DNA of 64,000 nucleotides, taken from assembly GCF_001425235.1 (NCBI RefSeq), contig NZ_LMEA01000007.1:330401-394400 (forward strand). Direction: 5' to 3'. The position numbers were made by a program, and so were the translations under genes. This DNA comes from Devosia sp. Root413D1. GTDB taxonomy: Bacteria; Pseudomonadota; Alphaproteobacteria; Rhizobiales; Devosiaceae. Below the pieces are notes generated by a model, which was not told the origin of the DNA, ran no database searches, and saw only the letters and a program-made list of their open reading frames with translations. This document shows, in pieces, positions 34,627 through 44,315 of this stretch (its first letter is position 1; the number at the start of each line of letters is the position of its first letter).

Positions 34627-34657
34627 AAGGCCGGGAGCGATCCCGGCCTTTTTCTTT
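34627..34657 (+). terminator. Intrinsic terminator after clpA
   Basis: AAGGCCGGGA (34627-34636), loop GCGA and TCCCGGCCTT (34641-34650), followed by TTTCTTT. A textbook rho-independent terminator ending the clpS-clpA transcript. Confidence 0.92.
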
Positions 34658-34681
34658 AGGTGACGATCGAGGGAGGAATGA

Positions 34682-35422
34682 GTGGCACTTGAGGGCAAGA
34701 CCATTGCAATAACTGGCGCGGCGCGTGGCCTCGGGGCCGCGCTGGCCATCGTCGCCGCAGACCGGGGGATGATCCCGTTGCTGCTGGGGCGTAACGCTGC
34801 CGGCATCGGCGCCGTCGCCGATGCGATCGAGCAGCGGACGGGCAAGCGGCCGGATGCCTTCGTCTGCGACCTGGCGGACCCGTTGTCGCTGACCGGCGCG
34901 GCGAGCAAGATCGCCACGGTGCATCCCGAACTCGACATCCTCGTCAATTCCGGCTCGCAATGGGTGGGCGGCGCCTACCAGGCGATGACCGATGCGCAGA
35001 TCGCCGCCGTCGTCGACTCGACGGTGACGGGCACGATGGCGCTGACGCGGCGCCTGCTGCCGCTGCTGCTGAAGCGGCCCGAGGCCGACATCCATACCGT
35101 CGTGTCGATGAGCGGGCTGCCCTATGCGCGGATGCGCGGCTCATCGGTGCCGTTCGTCGCCGCCAAGCACGCCCAGAACGGCTTCGTCCAGGCGCTGACC
35201 GAGGAGATGGCAGGCACCAGCGTGCGCGTCACCTCGGTCTATCCCGGCCATATCGAGGACACCTCGCCGCTCGAGGAGAACTGGGATCAGCTGCGCGGTG
35301 TCGAGGACGCCTTGAGCGACAAGGATGTGGTCGAGTCGATCCTGTTCGTCCTCGGCCAGCCGCGCAACGTCGCGATCCGTTCGCTGGTGATCGAGCGGGC
35401 TCGGACCGAGTTCCTGAGCTAG
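34682..35422 (+). CDS. SDR family oxidoreductase
   Basis: A 246-residue short-chain dehydrogenase/reductase. The cofactor loop is AITGAARGLGAAL (TGxxxGxG type), followed by NSGSQW in place of the usual NNAG, a catalytic Ser in VSMSGLPYARM, and FVAAKHAQNGFVQALTEEM. In most SDRs the motif is YxxxK; here the aligned position reads F-V-A-A-K, so the Tyr is replaced by Phe. The start is GTG at 34682, with GAGGGAGG upstream; a nearby ATG is out of frame. Substrate unknown, and the missing Tyr could reduce or change activity. Confidence 0.85.
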   Translation: MALEGKTIAITGAARGLGAALAIVAADRGMIPLLLGRNAAGIGAVADAIEQRTGKRPDAFVCDLADPLSLTGAASKIATVHPELDILVNSGSQWVGGAYQAMTDAQIAAVVDSTVTGTMALTRRLLPLLLKRPEADIHTVVSMSGLPYARMRGSSVPFVAAKHAQNGFVQALTEEMAGTSVRVTSVYPGHIEDTSPLEENWDQLRGVEDALSDKDVVESILFVLGQPRNVAIRSLVIERARTEFLS

Positions 35423-35430
35423 AGCGTGCG

Positions 35431-37176
35431 CTACGCCGGTGCGATGACCTCGGGAGCGCTGCGGCGCGCGATTTCCGCATGCGCGGCGCCGATCGCGGCC
35501 TCCACGGTGCGCTCGTAGAGCACCGTGGGCCCGCTGACACCATGCGTAGTGAGGGATTTCCGTACCGCGGGGGTCGCGCCGGAGATCAGCAGCACGACGT
35601 GATGACGCGCCGCCTTGCGCGCGATGCCCCCCATGGTGTTGGCGGCGGTCGAGTCGATGAACGGCACGGCTGAGAAATCGACGACGAAGGCACGGTGCTG
35701 GTCGGCGATGCGTTCGAGCACCGAGCCCACGGTCGCCGCCGCGCCGAAGAAGAAGGCACCGGTAATGCGGTAGACGGCGACATCGGGGTCCGTGGCGATG
35801 GCGGGGTCGTAGGGTAGGCGCGTGGCGCCGGCGGCGTCGGCCTGATCCTCGGGAACCGGCGGGGCGTGCACTTCGACTCCGGCATGCTGAGCCATCCGGT
35901 GAATGAACAGCAGTGCTCCCAGCGCGAAGCCGATGACGATGCCCTCGGTGAGGCCACGGAATACCGTGAGCCCGAACGTCGCCAGCAGCACTACCGCGTC
36001 GCCCGGCGAGGTGCGGAGCAGGGTCGCGAAGGCGGTTTTTTCGGCCATGTTCCAGGCAACGACCACCAGCACCCCGGCGAGGGCCGCGAGCGGGATGAAG
36101 CTCGCAAGCGGGGCGGCCACCAGCATGAACAGCACGATGAACACCGAGTGGAACATGCCGGCCAGCGGGCTGCGAGCGCCGGAGCGCACATTGGTCGCGG
36201 TGCGAGCTACCGTGCCGGTGGCGCAGATGCCGCCGAACAGGGCCGAGCCGACATTGGCGATACCCTGCGCCACCAGTTCCATATTGGAACGATGCCGCCG
36301 GCCGGTCATGCCATCGGCGACCATGGCGGAGAGCAGCGACTCGATGGCGCCAAGCAGGGCGAAGGCGACGGCATCGGGAAGAACCGCCTGGACCTTGTCG
36401 AGCGAGAACGGCGGCAGCGCGGGGCTAGGCAGAGTGCTCGGAATACCACCGAAACGCGTGCCGATGGTTTCAACCGGCAGCTGCAGCAGCGCGCCGGCAA
36501 GCGAGGCCGCAATCACGGCGATGAGGATGCCCGGCCAGTGCGGGCGCCAGCGCCGCAGCCCTATGATGACGCCGACGGCGAGCGCGGCGATGCCGAGGGC
36601 GGTCGGGTTGGTGGTCCCGATGGCCGCCGCCAGTGTTGCAAGTTTGGGAAGGATATCCGCCGGATCGGCGCCCGGCAGCGTCAGGCCGAGCAGATCGTGG
36701 ATCTGGCCCACGAACAGGATCACCGCGATTCCGGAGATGAAGCCGACTGTCACCGGGTAGGGGATGAACTTGATGTAGCTGCCGAGGCGGAACACTCCCA
36801 TCAACAGCAGGAACATTCCGGACATGATCGTCGCGAGCAGCAGTCCGTCGAGCCCGTGGCGACTGATGGTGGAGGCGACCAGCACCGTGAAGGCCGCCGC
36901 CGGTCCGCCGATCTGAAAGCGGCTGCCGCCCAGCGCCGAGATCAGGAAGCCTCCGACGGCAGCGGTGAACAGTCCGCGCTCGGGCGTCGTCCCCGAGGCG
37001 ATGGCGATGGCCATGGACAGGGGCAGTGCGACGATGGCGACGGTGAGCCCGGCGAGGATATCGGCCCTGAGGTCGGCGAGCCCATAGCCCTCGCGCAGCA
37101 CGGTGATCAGCTTGGGGGTGAAAAGCTCGGTGAGGGCGGGCGACGCGGCACGTGAGGCGGGGGCAGAACTGGCCAT
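35431..37176 (-). CDS. SulP family anion transporter with STAS domain
   Basis: A 581-residue protein with the SLC26/SulP fold: about 12-14 membrane helices beginning at [20 protein letters not shown], with SRFQIGGPAAAFTVLVASTI, and a cytosolic C-terminal STAS domain (about 440-560) holding VDFSAVPFIDSTAANTMGG. It moves sulfate, bicarbonate or another anion across the inner membrane, driven by H+ or Na+. The substrate is not decided by sequence. Transcribed alone or with the small HTH gene downstream. Confidence 0.93.
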   Translation of the reverse strand: MASSAPASRAASPALTELFTPKLITVLREGYGLADLRADILAGLTVAIVALPLSMAIAIASGTTPERGLFTAAVGGFLISALGGSRFQIGGPAAAFTVLVASTISRHGLDGLLLATIMSGMFLLLMGVFRLGSYIKFIPYPVTVGFISGIAVILFVGQIHDLLGLTLPGADPADILPKLATLAAAIGTTNPTALGIAALAVGVIIGLRRWRPHWPGILIAVIAASLAGALLQLPVETIGTRFGGIPSTLPSPALPPFSLDKVQAVLPDAVAFALLGAIESLLSAMVADGMTGRRHRSNMELVAQGIANVGSALFGGICATGTVARTATNVRSGARSPLAGMFHSVFIVLFMLVAAPLASFIPLAALAGVLVVVAWNMAEKTAFATLLRTSPGDAVVLLATFGLTVFRGLTEGIVIGFALGALLFIHRMAQHAGVEVHAPPVPEDQADAAGATRLPYDPAIATDPDVAVYRITGAFFFGAAATVGSVLERIADQHRAFVVDFSAVPFIDSTAANTMGGIARKAARHHVVLLISGATPAVRKSLTTHGVSGPTVLYERTVEAAIGAAHAEIARRSAPEVIAPA

Positions 37177-37254
37177 CGGATCATTCGCCTTTCGCGAACA
37201 AGCGCGGCAATCATCGGTGGCAAGGGCCGTGATCGCCCAAATGATGTCTGGAGT

Positions 37255-37518
37255 TCAGTCGGTCTTCGGCGTCGGTCGTCGGAGGCGCACGCCGCGGCCA
37301 CCCGTATCGCTGCGGGCGTTGTCGCCGATCAAATCGACGCCGGCCTCGTTCAGGGCCTCGATCACTCTGGTGAGGGTTTCGACGATGCCGCGCACGGTGC
37401 CGTCGCTTGCTTCCATGCGCTGGATAGTGGGCAGCGATACTCCGGCCATATCGGCCAGGGTCTTCTGGTCGATGCCGAGCAGGGCGCGGGCGGCCCGCAA
37501 TTGAGCGGCGGTCATCAT
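37255..37518 (-). CDS. Small XRE-type helix-turn-helix protein
   Basis: About 87 residues from ATG 37518. The helix-turn-helix reads LRAARALLGIDQKTLADMAG then VSLPTIQRMEAS, standard for XRE/Cro repressors. A basic tail (GVRLRRPTPKTD) follows. It lies after the SulP gene on the same strand with 78 bases between them, so it could regulate the neighbours or itself. In the longer upstream frame there is no similarity. Target unknown. Confidence 0.82.
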   Translation of the reverse strand: MMTAAQLRAARALLGIDQKTLADMAGVSLPTIQRMEASDGTVRGIVETLTRVIEALNEAGVDLIGDNARSDTGGRGVRLRRPTPKTD

Positions 37519-37630
37519 CGGTGCTAACGCCTGGACGAGGAAGTCTAGCGCAGAATGTCGACGAACTGATGTGCTGCACATCACTATTGGGATTTCTAGC
37601 AGCTTCGCCGGGAGTCGAAAAGCCGGGCGA

Positions 37631-38266
37631 CTAGCGCGGCGCCCGCACCACATAGGCGCATAGGAAGGCGAGGTAGATCGCCCCGGGCACGATCAGCGCC
37701 CCAACCTGCCACTGTCCATAGGCAAAGGCCCCGATGGACGCGCCGAGCAGCAGCGCCAGCCAGACCAGCAGGTGCTGCAGCCAGCGCAGCGGCGGGGCTT
37801 CGCGGCGGACGGCGCGCGCCAGGTCCTGCCCCACCGCGAATAGAGTGCCGGTGACGAAGGTGGCACCCAGCCTGGCCGCCCCGGTTTGCGGAAGTGCAGC
37901 GTTCTGCGCGCCGGCGGCAGTGGCGAGCGCCAGCATGGCCTGGGCGGCGGAGAACCCGTTGGCGTGCAGCACCAGGGTCGCCAGCAGGCCGGCAATGACG
38001 AGCGCCAACACGCCGATGCGGCCCCGCCGCTGGCCGATCCCCGAGATCAGGCTGCCAAAGAAGCTGCCGACCACGAACATCACGATGAGCCCGGCAGGCA
38101 GTGCCAGCGCAGGGCCGAACTCGGCGAGGCCGGCGCCGAGCTGCGTGGTGTTGCCGCTCATGAACGAGGTGTAAAAGCCGCCCAGCTCAATGAAGCCGAC
38201 GACGTCAATCATGCCGGCAGCGGCGGTGAGCAGCAGACCGAGGCTGAGCTGCGGAGCCGGCGTCAC
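37631..38266 (-). CDS. YoaK/DUF1275 family membrane protein
   Basis: About 211 residues with six or so membrane helices. Typical DUF1275 landmarks are AAAGMIDVVGFIELGGFYTS, FMSGNTTQLG and AALPQTGAARLGATFVTGT. Function unknown, probably inner membrane transport. The best start is the GTG at 38266, one base after the HIT gene's stop; the ATG at 38320 would overlap that gene and add low-complexity arginine and proline. A short operon HIT-DUF1275 is likely. Confidence 0.85.
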   Translation of the reverse strand: MTPAPQLSLGLLLTAAAGMIDVVGFIELGGFYTSFMSGNTTQLGAGLAEFGPALALPAGLIVMFVVGSFFGSLISGIGQRRGRIGVLALVIAGLLATLVLHANGFSAAQAMLALATAAGAQNAALPQTGAARLGATFVTGTLFAVGQDLARAVRREAPPLRWLQHLLVWLALLLGASIGAFAYGQWQVGALIVPGAIYLAFLCAYVVRAPR

Positions 38267-38267
38267 G

Positions 38268-38690
38268 TCAGGCGAGGGCGGCTGCGATGGCCTTGGCCTG
38301 CGCGGCGAGCTCGGCGTCATCCGCCTTGCCCTGGCCGTGGCGGCCGATCTCGACCCCCTCGTAGACCGGGATGACATGGAAGTGCAGGTGGAACACCGAC
38401 TGCCCGGCCGGCGCTTCGTTGAACTGCATGATGCGGATGCCGTCGGGGTTCAGTGCCTTCTGCGCCGCTCTCGCAACGCGCTGCACTTGCGGCATGGTGC
38501 GGGCGAGGACGGCCGGATCGGCATCGAGCAGGTTACGCGACGCCGCCTTGGGGATGATCAGCACATGTCCCTTGGACTGCGGGAAGACGTCCATCATGAC
38601 CAGCACGTCCGCATCTTCGTAGACCTTGTGGGACGGGATCTCGCCCTTGATGATCTTATTGAAGATGTTGCTCGGGTCGTAGGCGGTCAC
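38268..38690 (-). CDS. HIT family nucleotide hydrolase
   Basis: A 140-residue histidine-triad protein. NIFNKIIKGEIPSHKVYED begins the fold and the catalytic triad reads QSVFHLHFHVIP, with Asn-Asp-Gly nucleotide contacts before it. It hydrolyses AMP-lysine or AMP-NH2-type substrates in the cytosol. The start is GTG at 38690, sharing GTGA with the stop of the glycosyltransferase gene upstream. Length is normal. Confidence 0.93.
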   Translation of the reverse strand: MTAYDPSNIFNKIIKGEIPSHKVYEDADVLVMMDVFPQSKGHVLIIPKAASRNLLDADPAVLARTMPQVQRVARAAQKALNPDGIRIMQFNEAPAGQSVFHLHFHVIPVYEGVEIGRHGQGKADDAELAAQAKAIAAALA

Positions 38691-40015
38691 GAGGCGGTCT
38701 CCATCACATCGTCGCTGTCGTAGAGGTTCCCGGGATAGGTCTCGATCGTTTCTTCGACGATGTCGGCGGCGAGCCCGGTGCCGTCCTCGAGCACGAGGCG
38801 ATCGCGCAGTTCGGTCGCTGCAATCTCGAACGTGGCGTCGGTGGCCAGTTCCTCGAGCGCCGAAGCGAGGATCCCCGGGGTGAGTTTCCTGAGGCGAACC
38901 GGGGCAGGGCCGCAGCCCAGCTCGTAGACCCGGCGACCCCAGTAGGGTTGGTCGAAGAAATGCGGCACCACGAAGGTCGGCCGGCCGGCATAAAGGCCGG
39001 CATAGGTGGTGCCGGCGCCGCCATGGTGCACCAGCGCTTTCATCAGCGGGAACAGCTTGGTGTGGGGCGCCTTGTCGATGGTGTAGACCGTATCGGGCAG
39101 GTCCTCGGCCTTGATGCCGCCCCAGCCCTTGCCGACCACGGCCCGGCCGCCCCACTCCCTCAGAGCCTTGGTGATGATCTCGGTGTTGCGCGCCGCGCCC
39201 CACGGCATCGAGCCGAAGCCCAGATAGATCGGCGCTTCGCCGGCATCGAGGAATTTGCGGAACGAGGCATCCGGCTCCCAGCCGGTGATGTCGTCGAGGC
39301 GCCAGAAGCCGGTGACGGTGGTGGTCTCCGGCCAGTCGCCGGGGCGCGGGGAGATCACCGGAGAATAGGCGTGCAGCGCCGGGATCGGCTCGCCACGGGC
39401 GTTCTTGGAGAAGCCCGAGCGCTTGCGGCTGCGGAGGCCGAGCAGCTTGGCGCGCATCCGGTCGCGCGGGAAATCGTAGTAGCTCTGGTGCGCCGCCTGC
39501 ACCACGTAGCTCAGCCGGTTGAACAGCGGATCGAGGCTGATGCGATTGAACAATGGCTCGGGCGGTGGGCCGTCATAGCCGAAATACGGGAACTCGCCGG
39601 TCGGGTTGATCGGCTGGAACGCGGTCATGATCGCCGGAATATCCAGCGCTTCGGCGACGTCGACGGCGAAATTGGTGGTCTGGTGGAAGATGATGGCGTC
39701 GACATCCTGGGCGGTGGCCCAGAGGTGCCGGCAGGCTTCCTTCATGATCTTCTGGCCGTCGCGCAGCAGTTTTGGCGCGTAGAGCAGCGAGTTCTTCGAC
39801 ATGACGTTGTCGAACTGGCTCTGCCGCATGAAGGCCTGGATATCGCTGCCCAGCGTCGCGAACTCGACGCCATGACCGGTCACGAACCCCTCGAAGTCGC
39901 TGGTGGCGCACAGCACCACCGAGTGACCGCGCTTTTTCAGCGCCAGTGCAAGCGCGACGAAGGGTTGTACGTCCCCCATCGTCCCAATCGCGGCTATGGC
40001 GATGCGCTTGCTCAT
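38687..40015 (-). CDS. UDP-glucosyl/sterol-type glycosyltransferase (GT1/GT28)
   Basis: A 442-residue GT-B enzyme. The N terminus KRIAIAAIGTMGDVQPFVAL has the GTxGDVQP donor-binding signature, and the C terminus has VHHGGAGTTYAGLYAGRPTF and PHFFDQPYWGRRVYELGCGP, as in sterol 3-beta-glucosyltransferases and rhamnosyltransferases. It likely glycosylates a small lipid or hydrophobic acceptor in the cytosol or at the membrane. The ATG at 40015 is chosen because it starts the conserved fold. The acceptor is unknown. Confidence 0.9.
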   Translation of the reverse strand: MSKRIAIAAIGTMGDVQPFVALALALKKRGHSVVLCATSDFEGFVTGHGVEFATLGSDIQAFMRQSQFDNVMSKNSLLYAPKLLRDGQKIMKEACRHLWATAQDVDAIIFHQTTNFAVDVAEALDIPAIMTAFQPINPTGEFPYFGYDGPPPEPLFNRISLDPLFNRLSYVVQAAHQSYYDFPRDRMRAKLLGLRSRKRSGFSKNARGEPIPALHAYSPVISPRPGDWPETTTVTGFWRLDDITGWEPDASFRKFLDAGEAPIYLGFGSMPWGAARNTEIITKALREWGGRAVVGKGWGGIKAEDLPDTVYTIDKAPHTKLFPLMKALVHHGGAGTTYAGLYAGRPTFVVPHFFDQPYWGRRVYELGCGPAPVRLRKLTPGILASALEELATDATFEIAATELRDRLVLEDGTGLAADIVEETIETYPGNLYDSDDVMETAS

Positions 40016-40159
40016 TCGGTCTCCAGGGCCTCGGGAGGAGGCGGCCGTCATATCTATCGAGAGTATGGTCTGGCTGAGGCAGGAAAATACCGCGTCAGAC
40101 CCGAGCCCTTCCAGTGTGGTGCCTTCGAACCACAGTGCCGGGCCGGGCGCAACTCACAC

Positions 40160-41326
40160 CTAATGCGGGTCCCCATGTCTGAATGGCGTATAGCGTTCGA
40201 GCTGTTCCTGTTCGCGCGCCACCGAGGCGCGTTCCTGCGCCACGAACCGGGCGACGGCATCACGAAGGCCGGGGTGGCCGATCCAGTGCACCGAGCGGGT
40301 AGTTGCAGGCGCATAGCCGCGCGCCAGCTTGTGTTCGCCCTGCGCGCCGGCCTCGACCACCGGCAGCTTGTGCGCGATGGCGTAGTCGATGGCCTGGTAG
40401 TAGCAGAGCTCGAAATGCAGGAACGGCACATTGCGCGTGGCGCCCCAGTAGCGGCCGTAGAGCCGGTCGTGCCCGATCATCGAGAAGGTGCCGGCGATCG
40501 GCTCATCGCCGTCATAGGCGAACATCAGCAGGACGCGGTCGGCCATCGCCTCTGAAAGCAGGGAAAAGAAGCGGCGGTTGAGGTAAGGGCGGCCCCATTT
40601 GCGGCTGCCGGTATCCTGGTAGAACTCAAAGAACTGATCCCAGACCGCCTCGGTGAGGTCGGAGCCGGTGAGCCATTTGACCGTCAGCCCGTCGGCCTCC
40701 AGCGCATCGCGGCGCTCGCGACGGGTAACCTTGCGGTGACGCGATGACAGCGTGCCGAGGAAATCCTCAAAGCTCGAGAAACCGTCATTGTGCCAGTGAT
40801 ACTGGGTGTCGTGGCGCACCAGCCAGCCGGAGGCACGGGCGAGGTCGGCCTCGGCCTCGCTGACGAAAGTGGCGTGCACCGAGGAGATGTTGTTGCGGGT
40901 GGCGAGCGTCTCTGCGGTGCGGATCACTGCGGTCCGGCTGGCGTCGTCCTTGGCGAGGAAACGCGGGCCGGTGACCGGGGTAAACGGCACCGCGCATTGC
41001 AGCTTCGGGTAATACTCGCCGCCGGCGCGCTGGAACGCATCGGCCCAGCCATGGTCGAAGACGTATTCGCCCTGCGAGTGCGACTTGAGATAGAGCGGCA
41101 TGGCGCCGACCGGCGTGCCGGCGCTGTCGCTCAGCAACAGGTGCTGCGGCTGCCAGCCGGTGCGATTGGAAGCCGAGCCGGATTGCTCGAGGGCCAGGAG
41201 GAACCGGTGATCGAGGAACGGGTTGTCGACCACCCCGTCATGCGCAGGCGCCAAGGCGTTCCACACCGCCGCGGGGATCTCCGCGATGGAGCTGAGCACG
41301 TCGGCGCTGAGCGTTTCGTCAGGCAC
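40160..41326 (-). CDS. GNAT/FemAB-like N-acyltransferase (DUF482, peptidoglycan recognition type)
   Basis: About 388 residues, GNAT fold doubled as in FemAB-like enzymes of the DUF482 family. Landmarks are WADAFQRAGGEYYPKLQCAV, TPVTGPRFL, SRHRKVTRRERRDALEADGL, and later AGTFSMIGHDRLYGRYWGA and HFELCYYQAIDYAIAHKLP. The family is called a peptidoglycan biosynthesis/recognition protein, but no reaction is established. Start is GTG at 41326, overlapping the GDPD stop by eight bases; a TTG further up is less likely. Cytosolic. Confidence 0.85.
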   Translation of the reverse strand: MPDETLSADVLSSIAEIPAAVWNALAPAHDGVVDNPFLDHRFLLALEQSGSASNRTGWQPQHLLLSDSAGTPVGAMPLYLKSHSQGEYVFDHGWADAFQRAGGEYYPKLQCAVPFTPVTGPRFLAKDDASRTAVIRTAETLATRNNISSVHATFVSEAEADLARASGWLVRHDTQYHWHNDGFSSFEDFLGTLSSRHRKVTRRERRDALEADGLTVKWLTGSDLTEAVWDQFFEFYQDTGSRKWGRPYLNRRFFSLLSEAMADRVLLMFAYDGDEPIAGTFSMIGHDRLYGRYWGATRNVPFLHFELCYYQAIDYAIAHKLPVVEAGAQGEHKLARGYAPATTRSVHWIGHPGLRDAVARFVAQERASVAREQEQLERYTPFRHGDPH

Positions 41327-42080
41327 TTGGTGGATCGAACCCCTCGAATACAATCTGGTCGGCCTTGCCGAGCACGGCGAGCGCCGCGGCCGGCGATTTG
41401 ACGGTCCAGGCGGTGACCGGCATGCCGAACGAACGGAACAGCTTCACTGCTGGCAGTTCGAGCGACTTGTCGCGGCAGGAGATGAAATCGAAGCGGCTGA
41501 CCGGCCAGTGCAGCAGATGGCGCAGCATGAACTTGGTTGCGTCGCTGAGGTGTTGGTCCCATTCCGGTTCGTCATAGGCATAGGTGACGATGCCGACCGG
41601 CATGGTGGCGCCGCGCTTTTTCACCTCGATGATGAGCTTGGGATCGAACGACTCCAGTGTCACCGGCCCACGATAGCCCTTAAGTGCATCCATCACCGTC
41701 TGCGCCAGCACTTCGGTAGCGGCCTGGTTGGGCTGCTGCTTCAGTTCGATCTGCAGCAGCACCCGGCCATTGATCTGGGCAAGGAACGCGTCGAACCGCT
41801 GCGGGGTATCGCCGGCGGCGCTGTCGAGCAGGGTGTAGGTCGAGAGCTCGGCCATGGTCCGCGCGCCGACCGGACCGGCAACGCCGGTCAGGCGGTCGAG
41901 ATCGTCGTCATGGAAGATCATCGGGATGCCGTCGCGGCTCAGTTGGACATCGCACTCGATCGCGTAGCCACCCTCGATCGCCGCGGCGAAGGCGCTCGCG
42001 GTGTTCTCGATGATGCCGCGACCGCGGTCGTGCAGACCGCGGTGGGCAATGGGACGATCGAAGTTAGGTTTGGCGCACAT
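41319..42080 (-). CDS. Glycerophosphodiester phosphodiesterase
   Basis: A 253-residue GDPD-type TIM barrel. The active site is visible: AHRG (H13, R14), ENT (25-27), IECDVQLSRDG (E42, D44) and FHDDDLDRLTG (H57). These bind metal and cleave glycerophosphodiesters to glycerol-3-phosphate and an alcohol. There is no signal peptide, so it is cytosolic. Its stop overlaps the FemAB-like gene start. It may recycle phospholipid headgroups. Confidence 0.93.
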   Translation of the reverse strand: MCAKPNFDRPIAHRGLHDRGRGIIENTASAFAAAIEGGYAIECDVQLSRDGIPMIFHDDDLDRLTGVAGPVGARTMAELSTYTLLDSAAGDTPQRFDAFLAQINGRVLLQIELKQQPNQAATEVLAQTVMDALKGYRGPVTLESFDPKLIIEVKKRGATMPVGIVTYAYDEPEWDQHLSDATKFMLRHLLHWPVSRFDFISCRDKSLELPAVKLFRSFGMPVTAWTVKSPAAALAVLGKADQIVFEGFDPPSA

Positions 42081-42155
42081 GCTCTAGCCGTCATATGGGG
42101 TGGAAGCAGCGCCGCCGCTAGCAGCCCCGCATGACACTTTCGCGTCGCCCGTACC

Positions 42156-42620
42156 TCATCCCTCGACTTCGATGATGCCTTCGACTTCCACTGCGGCGCC
42201 AAGCGGCAGGGCGGCCATGCCGACGGCGGAGCGGGCATGCTTGCCCTTGTCGCCCAGTACGCCGACGATGAGGTTGGAGGCGCCATTGGCGACGAGGTGG
42301 TGTTCGGCGAATTCGGGGGTGGAAGCGACGAACACGGTGAGCTTCAGCACACGCTTGACCTTGCTGAGGTCGACGCCTGCCGAGTGAACGATCTGGCTGA
42401 GGAAATTGACCGCCGCAAGTTCGGCGGCGTTGCCGCCCTGGACGACGTTCATAGTGTCGCCGAGCAGGCCCGTCACCACGCCATCGGCGCCCGAGGAGAT
42501 CTGACCCGACACGTAGATGATATTGCCCGTCCGGGTGATCGGCACATAGGTGGCGACCGGCGCTTTCGGCTGCGGCAGCTCGTAGCCATATTCGCGGAGC
42601 TTATCGAGGGGGCTGGTCAT
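42156..42620 (-). CDS. RidA family enamine/imine deaminase
   Basis: A 154-residue RidA (YjgF/YER057c) protein, of the slightly longer subfamily. [16 protein letters not shown] and [21 protein letters not shown] are typical. The trimer removes reactive 2-aminoacrylate-type enamines in the cytosol; but the substrate arginine near the end ([20 protein letters not shown]) should be verified. Its start overlaps the end of dinB by 20 bases. Confidence 0.9.
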   Translation of the reverse strand: MTSPLDKLREYGYELPQPKAPVATYVPITRTGNIIYVSGQISSGADGVVTGLLGDTMNVVQGGNAAELAAVNFLSQIVHSAGVDLSKVKRVLKLTVFVASTPEFAEHHLVANGASNLIVGVLGDKGKHARSAVGMAALPLGAAVEVEGIIEVEG

Positions 42621-43929
42621 CCTGGTTCTCTTCGTCTTTGTCTGCGTTGCGGGCGGCGCGAGCCTTCACCCGGTCGTATAGCTTGCCGCGGATCACCGCG
42701 TCCCGGCCGAAGCGATCGCGTACACGATCAATGGCCCGTTCGGCCGCGGCGCGTCGGGCGATTCCCGGCTCGATCAGGTCGACTGGATCGATGCCGTCAG
42801 CCTCCGAGATGCCGCTGACGCCAATCCCGATCAGCCGGAATGCCGTCCCGTCGATCTCGCGAGCGAGAAGCTGCATGCCGTTCTCGTAGAGCACGTTGGC
42901 AAGCTGTGTCGGGATCATCAATTGCCGGGCCCGGGTGCGCAAGCGAAAACCTGCCGACTTGAGCTTGAGCGTAACCGTGTCGCCGAGGATCGACTTGGCT
43001 TTGAGCCGCTCCGAGAGCCGCTCGCAAAGCGCCAGCAGCTCGGTGGAGAGGTCCTCGAATGTCCTGAGGTCGGTGTTGAAGGTGGTTTCGGCGGAGACAG
43101 TCTTCATCTGGTCGTCGGTAGAGATGGTCCGCGCGTCCTCGCCGCGCGCCAGCCGGGAGAGCCGGGCGCCGGAATCGCCGTAGCGGCGCATCAACTGTTC
43201 GGGCGGCGTCGCCTGCAACTGCCCGATGGTCTCAAAACCATCCTTGCGCAGCGTCTCGGCAAACACCTTGCCGACGCCATAGATCAGCGTCACCGGCTGC
43301 GGCGCGAGGAACGCCACGGTCTCGGCTTTGCCGATCACCGCAAAGCCGCGCGGCTTGTCGAGGTCGGAGGCAACCTTGGCGAGGAACTTGTTGTGGCTGA
43401 GCCCCACCGAGATGGTGACGCCGATCTCCGCTTCGACGCGTTTGGCGAAGCGGGCGAGCACCACGGCGGGCTTGGCCTTGTGCAGCGCCTCGGTGCCGGA
43501 GAGATCGAGGAAAGCCTCGTCGATCGACAGTGGTTCGACCAGCGGCGTCAGCTGGTCCATCAGGGTGCGGATCTCGCGGCTGACCGCCACGTACTTCGCC
43601 ATGTTGGGCGGGATGATCACCGCGTGTGGGCAGAGCTCCTTGGCCCTGAACATCGGCATGGCGGAACGCACACCGTATTGCCGGGCGATGTAGCAGCAGG
43701 TGGAGACGACGCCGCGCACGCCGCCGCCGATGATCAGCGGCTTGTCGACCAGGCTCGGGTCATCGCGCTTCTCGATCGAGGCATAGAAGGCGTCGCAGTC
43801 GACATGCGCGATGCTGAGCGCGCCCAGTTCGTCATGCGCCCTGATTCTGGGCGATCCGCACGTGCGGCAGCGGGTAGGGGCCTCAAAGGCCTCCACCGTC
43901 GCCGAACAGTCGCGGCAGATCGCCAGCAT
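42601..43929 (-). CDS. dinB: DNA polymerase IV with N-terminal zinc-ribbon
   Basis: A 442-residue Y-family polymerase. The palm contains [17 protein letters not shown] with the metal-binding Asp, and [12 protein letters not shown] with the second pair. The N-terminal 35 residues add a CRDC ... CRTC pair that looks like a small zinc ribbon, known in alphaproteobacterial DinB. It copies past damaged bases in the cytosol. ATG at 43929 is chosen; the gene overlaps ridA by 20 bases. No SOS box was found upstream. Confidence 0.95.
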   Translation of the reverse strand: MLAICRDCSATVEAFEAPTRCRTCGSPRIRAHDELGALSIAHVDCDAFYASIEKRDDPSLVDKPLIIGGGVRGVVSTCCYIARQYGVRSAMPMFRAKELCPHAVIIPPNMAKYVAVSREIRTLMDQLTPLVEPLSIDEAFLDLSGTEALHKAKPAVVLARFAKRVEAEIGVTISVGLSHNKFLAKVASDLDKPRGFAVIGKAETVAFLAPQPVTLIYGVGKVFAETLRKDGFETIGQLQATPPEQLMRRYGDSGARLSRLARGEDARTISTDDQMKTVSAETTFNTDLRTFEDLSTELLALCERLSERLKAKSILGDTVTLKLKSAGFRLRTRARQLMIPTQLANVLYENGMQLLAREIDGTAFRLIGIGVSGISEADGIDPVDLIEPGIARRAAAERAIDRVRDRFGRDAVIRGKLYDRVKARAARNADKDEENQDDQPPR

Positions 43930-43933
43930 CGCC

Positions 43934-44206
43934 TCATCCCGCCGGGTTGAGCCGGGCCCAGACGCGCATGAAGTCGTCCGGCTTGAAGCTGTTATTGGCG
44001 CACAGCGTGAGCAGCAGCGCCTCATTGGCGGCGAAATAGTCGATCAGCCCACGATCGAGCCCGTCGCCGCCGGCGGCCCTGCGCAACGCGTCGGGGGAGT
44101 AGCCCGTCATGGTCATGAACTCGGCCAATTGCGCCGGGTTCTCGGCGAGCTGGTGGAGGCAGAGATCGCCCAGGCTGCGGGAGGTGAGTTCGAGGGTTTT
44201 GGGCAA
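43934..44206 (-). CDS. DUF3572 family protein
   Basis: A 90-residue helical protein matching DUF3572, which often adjoins divK in Rhizobiales. Landmarks are [20 protein letters not shown] and [18 protein letters not shown]. No function is known. The start is probably the TTG at 44206, as no ATG or GTG is near. It is four bases before dinB and divergent from divK, with a 109-base shared control region. Confidence 0.8.
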   Translation of the reverse strand: MPKTLELTSRSLGDLCLHQLAENPAQLAEFMTMTGYSPDALRRAAGGDGLDRGLIDYFAANEALLLTLCANNSFKPDDFMRVWARLNPAG

Positions 44207-44315
44207 GGGCAGGGTCTCGGCAAGGGCTCGGGAGGTAATCGGATTGATGTTACCCCGAACTTCGGGCAGAACACGAGGGCCCGCCGGCCCCGTTCAGGGT
44301 GGATTTGAGTCCCGT

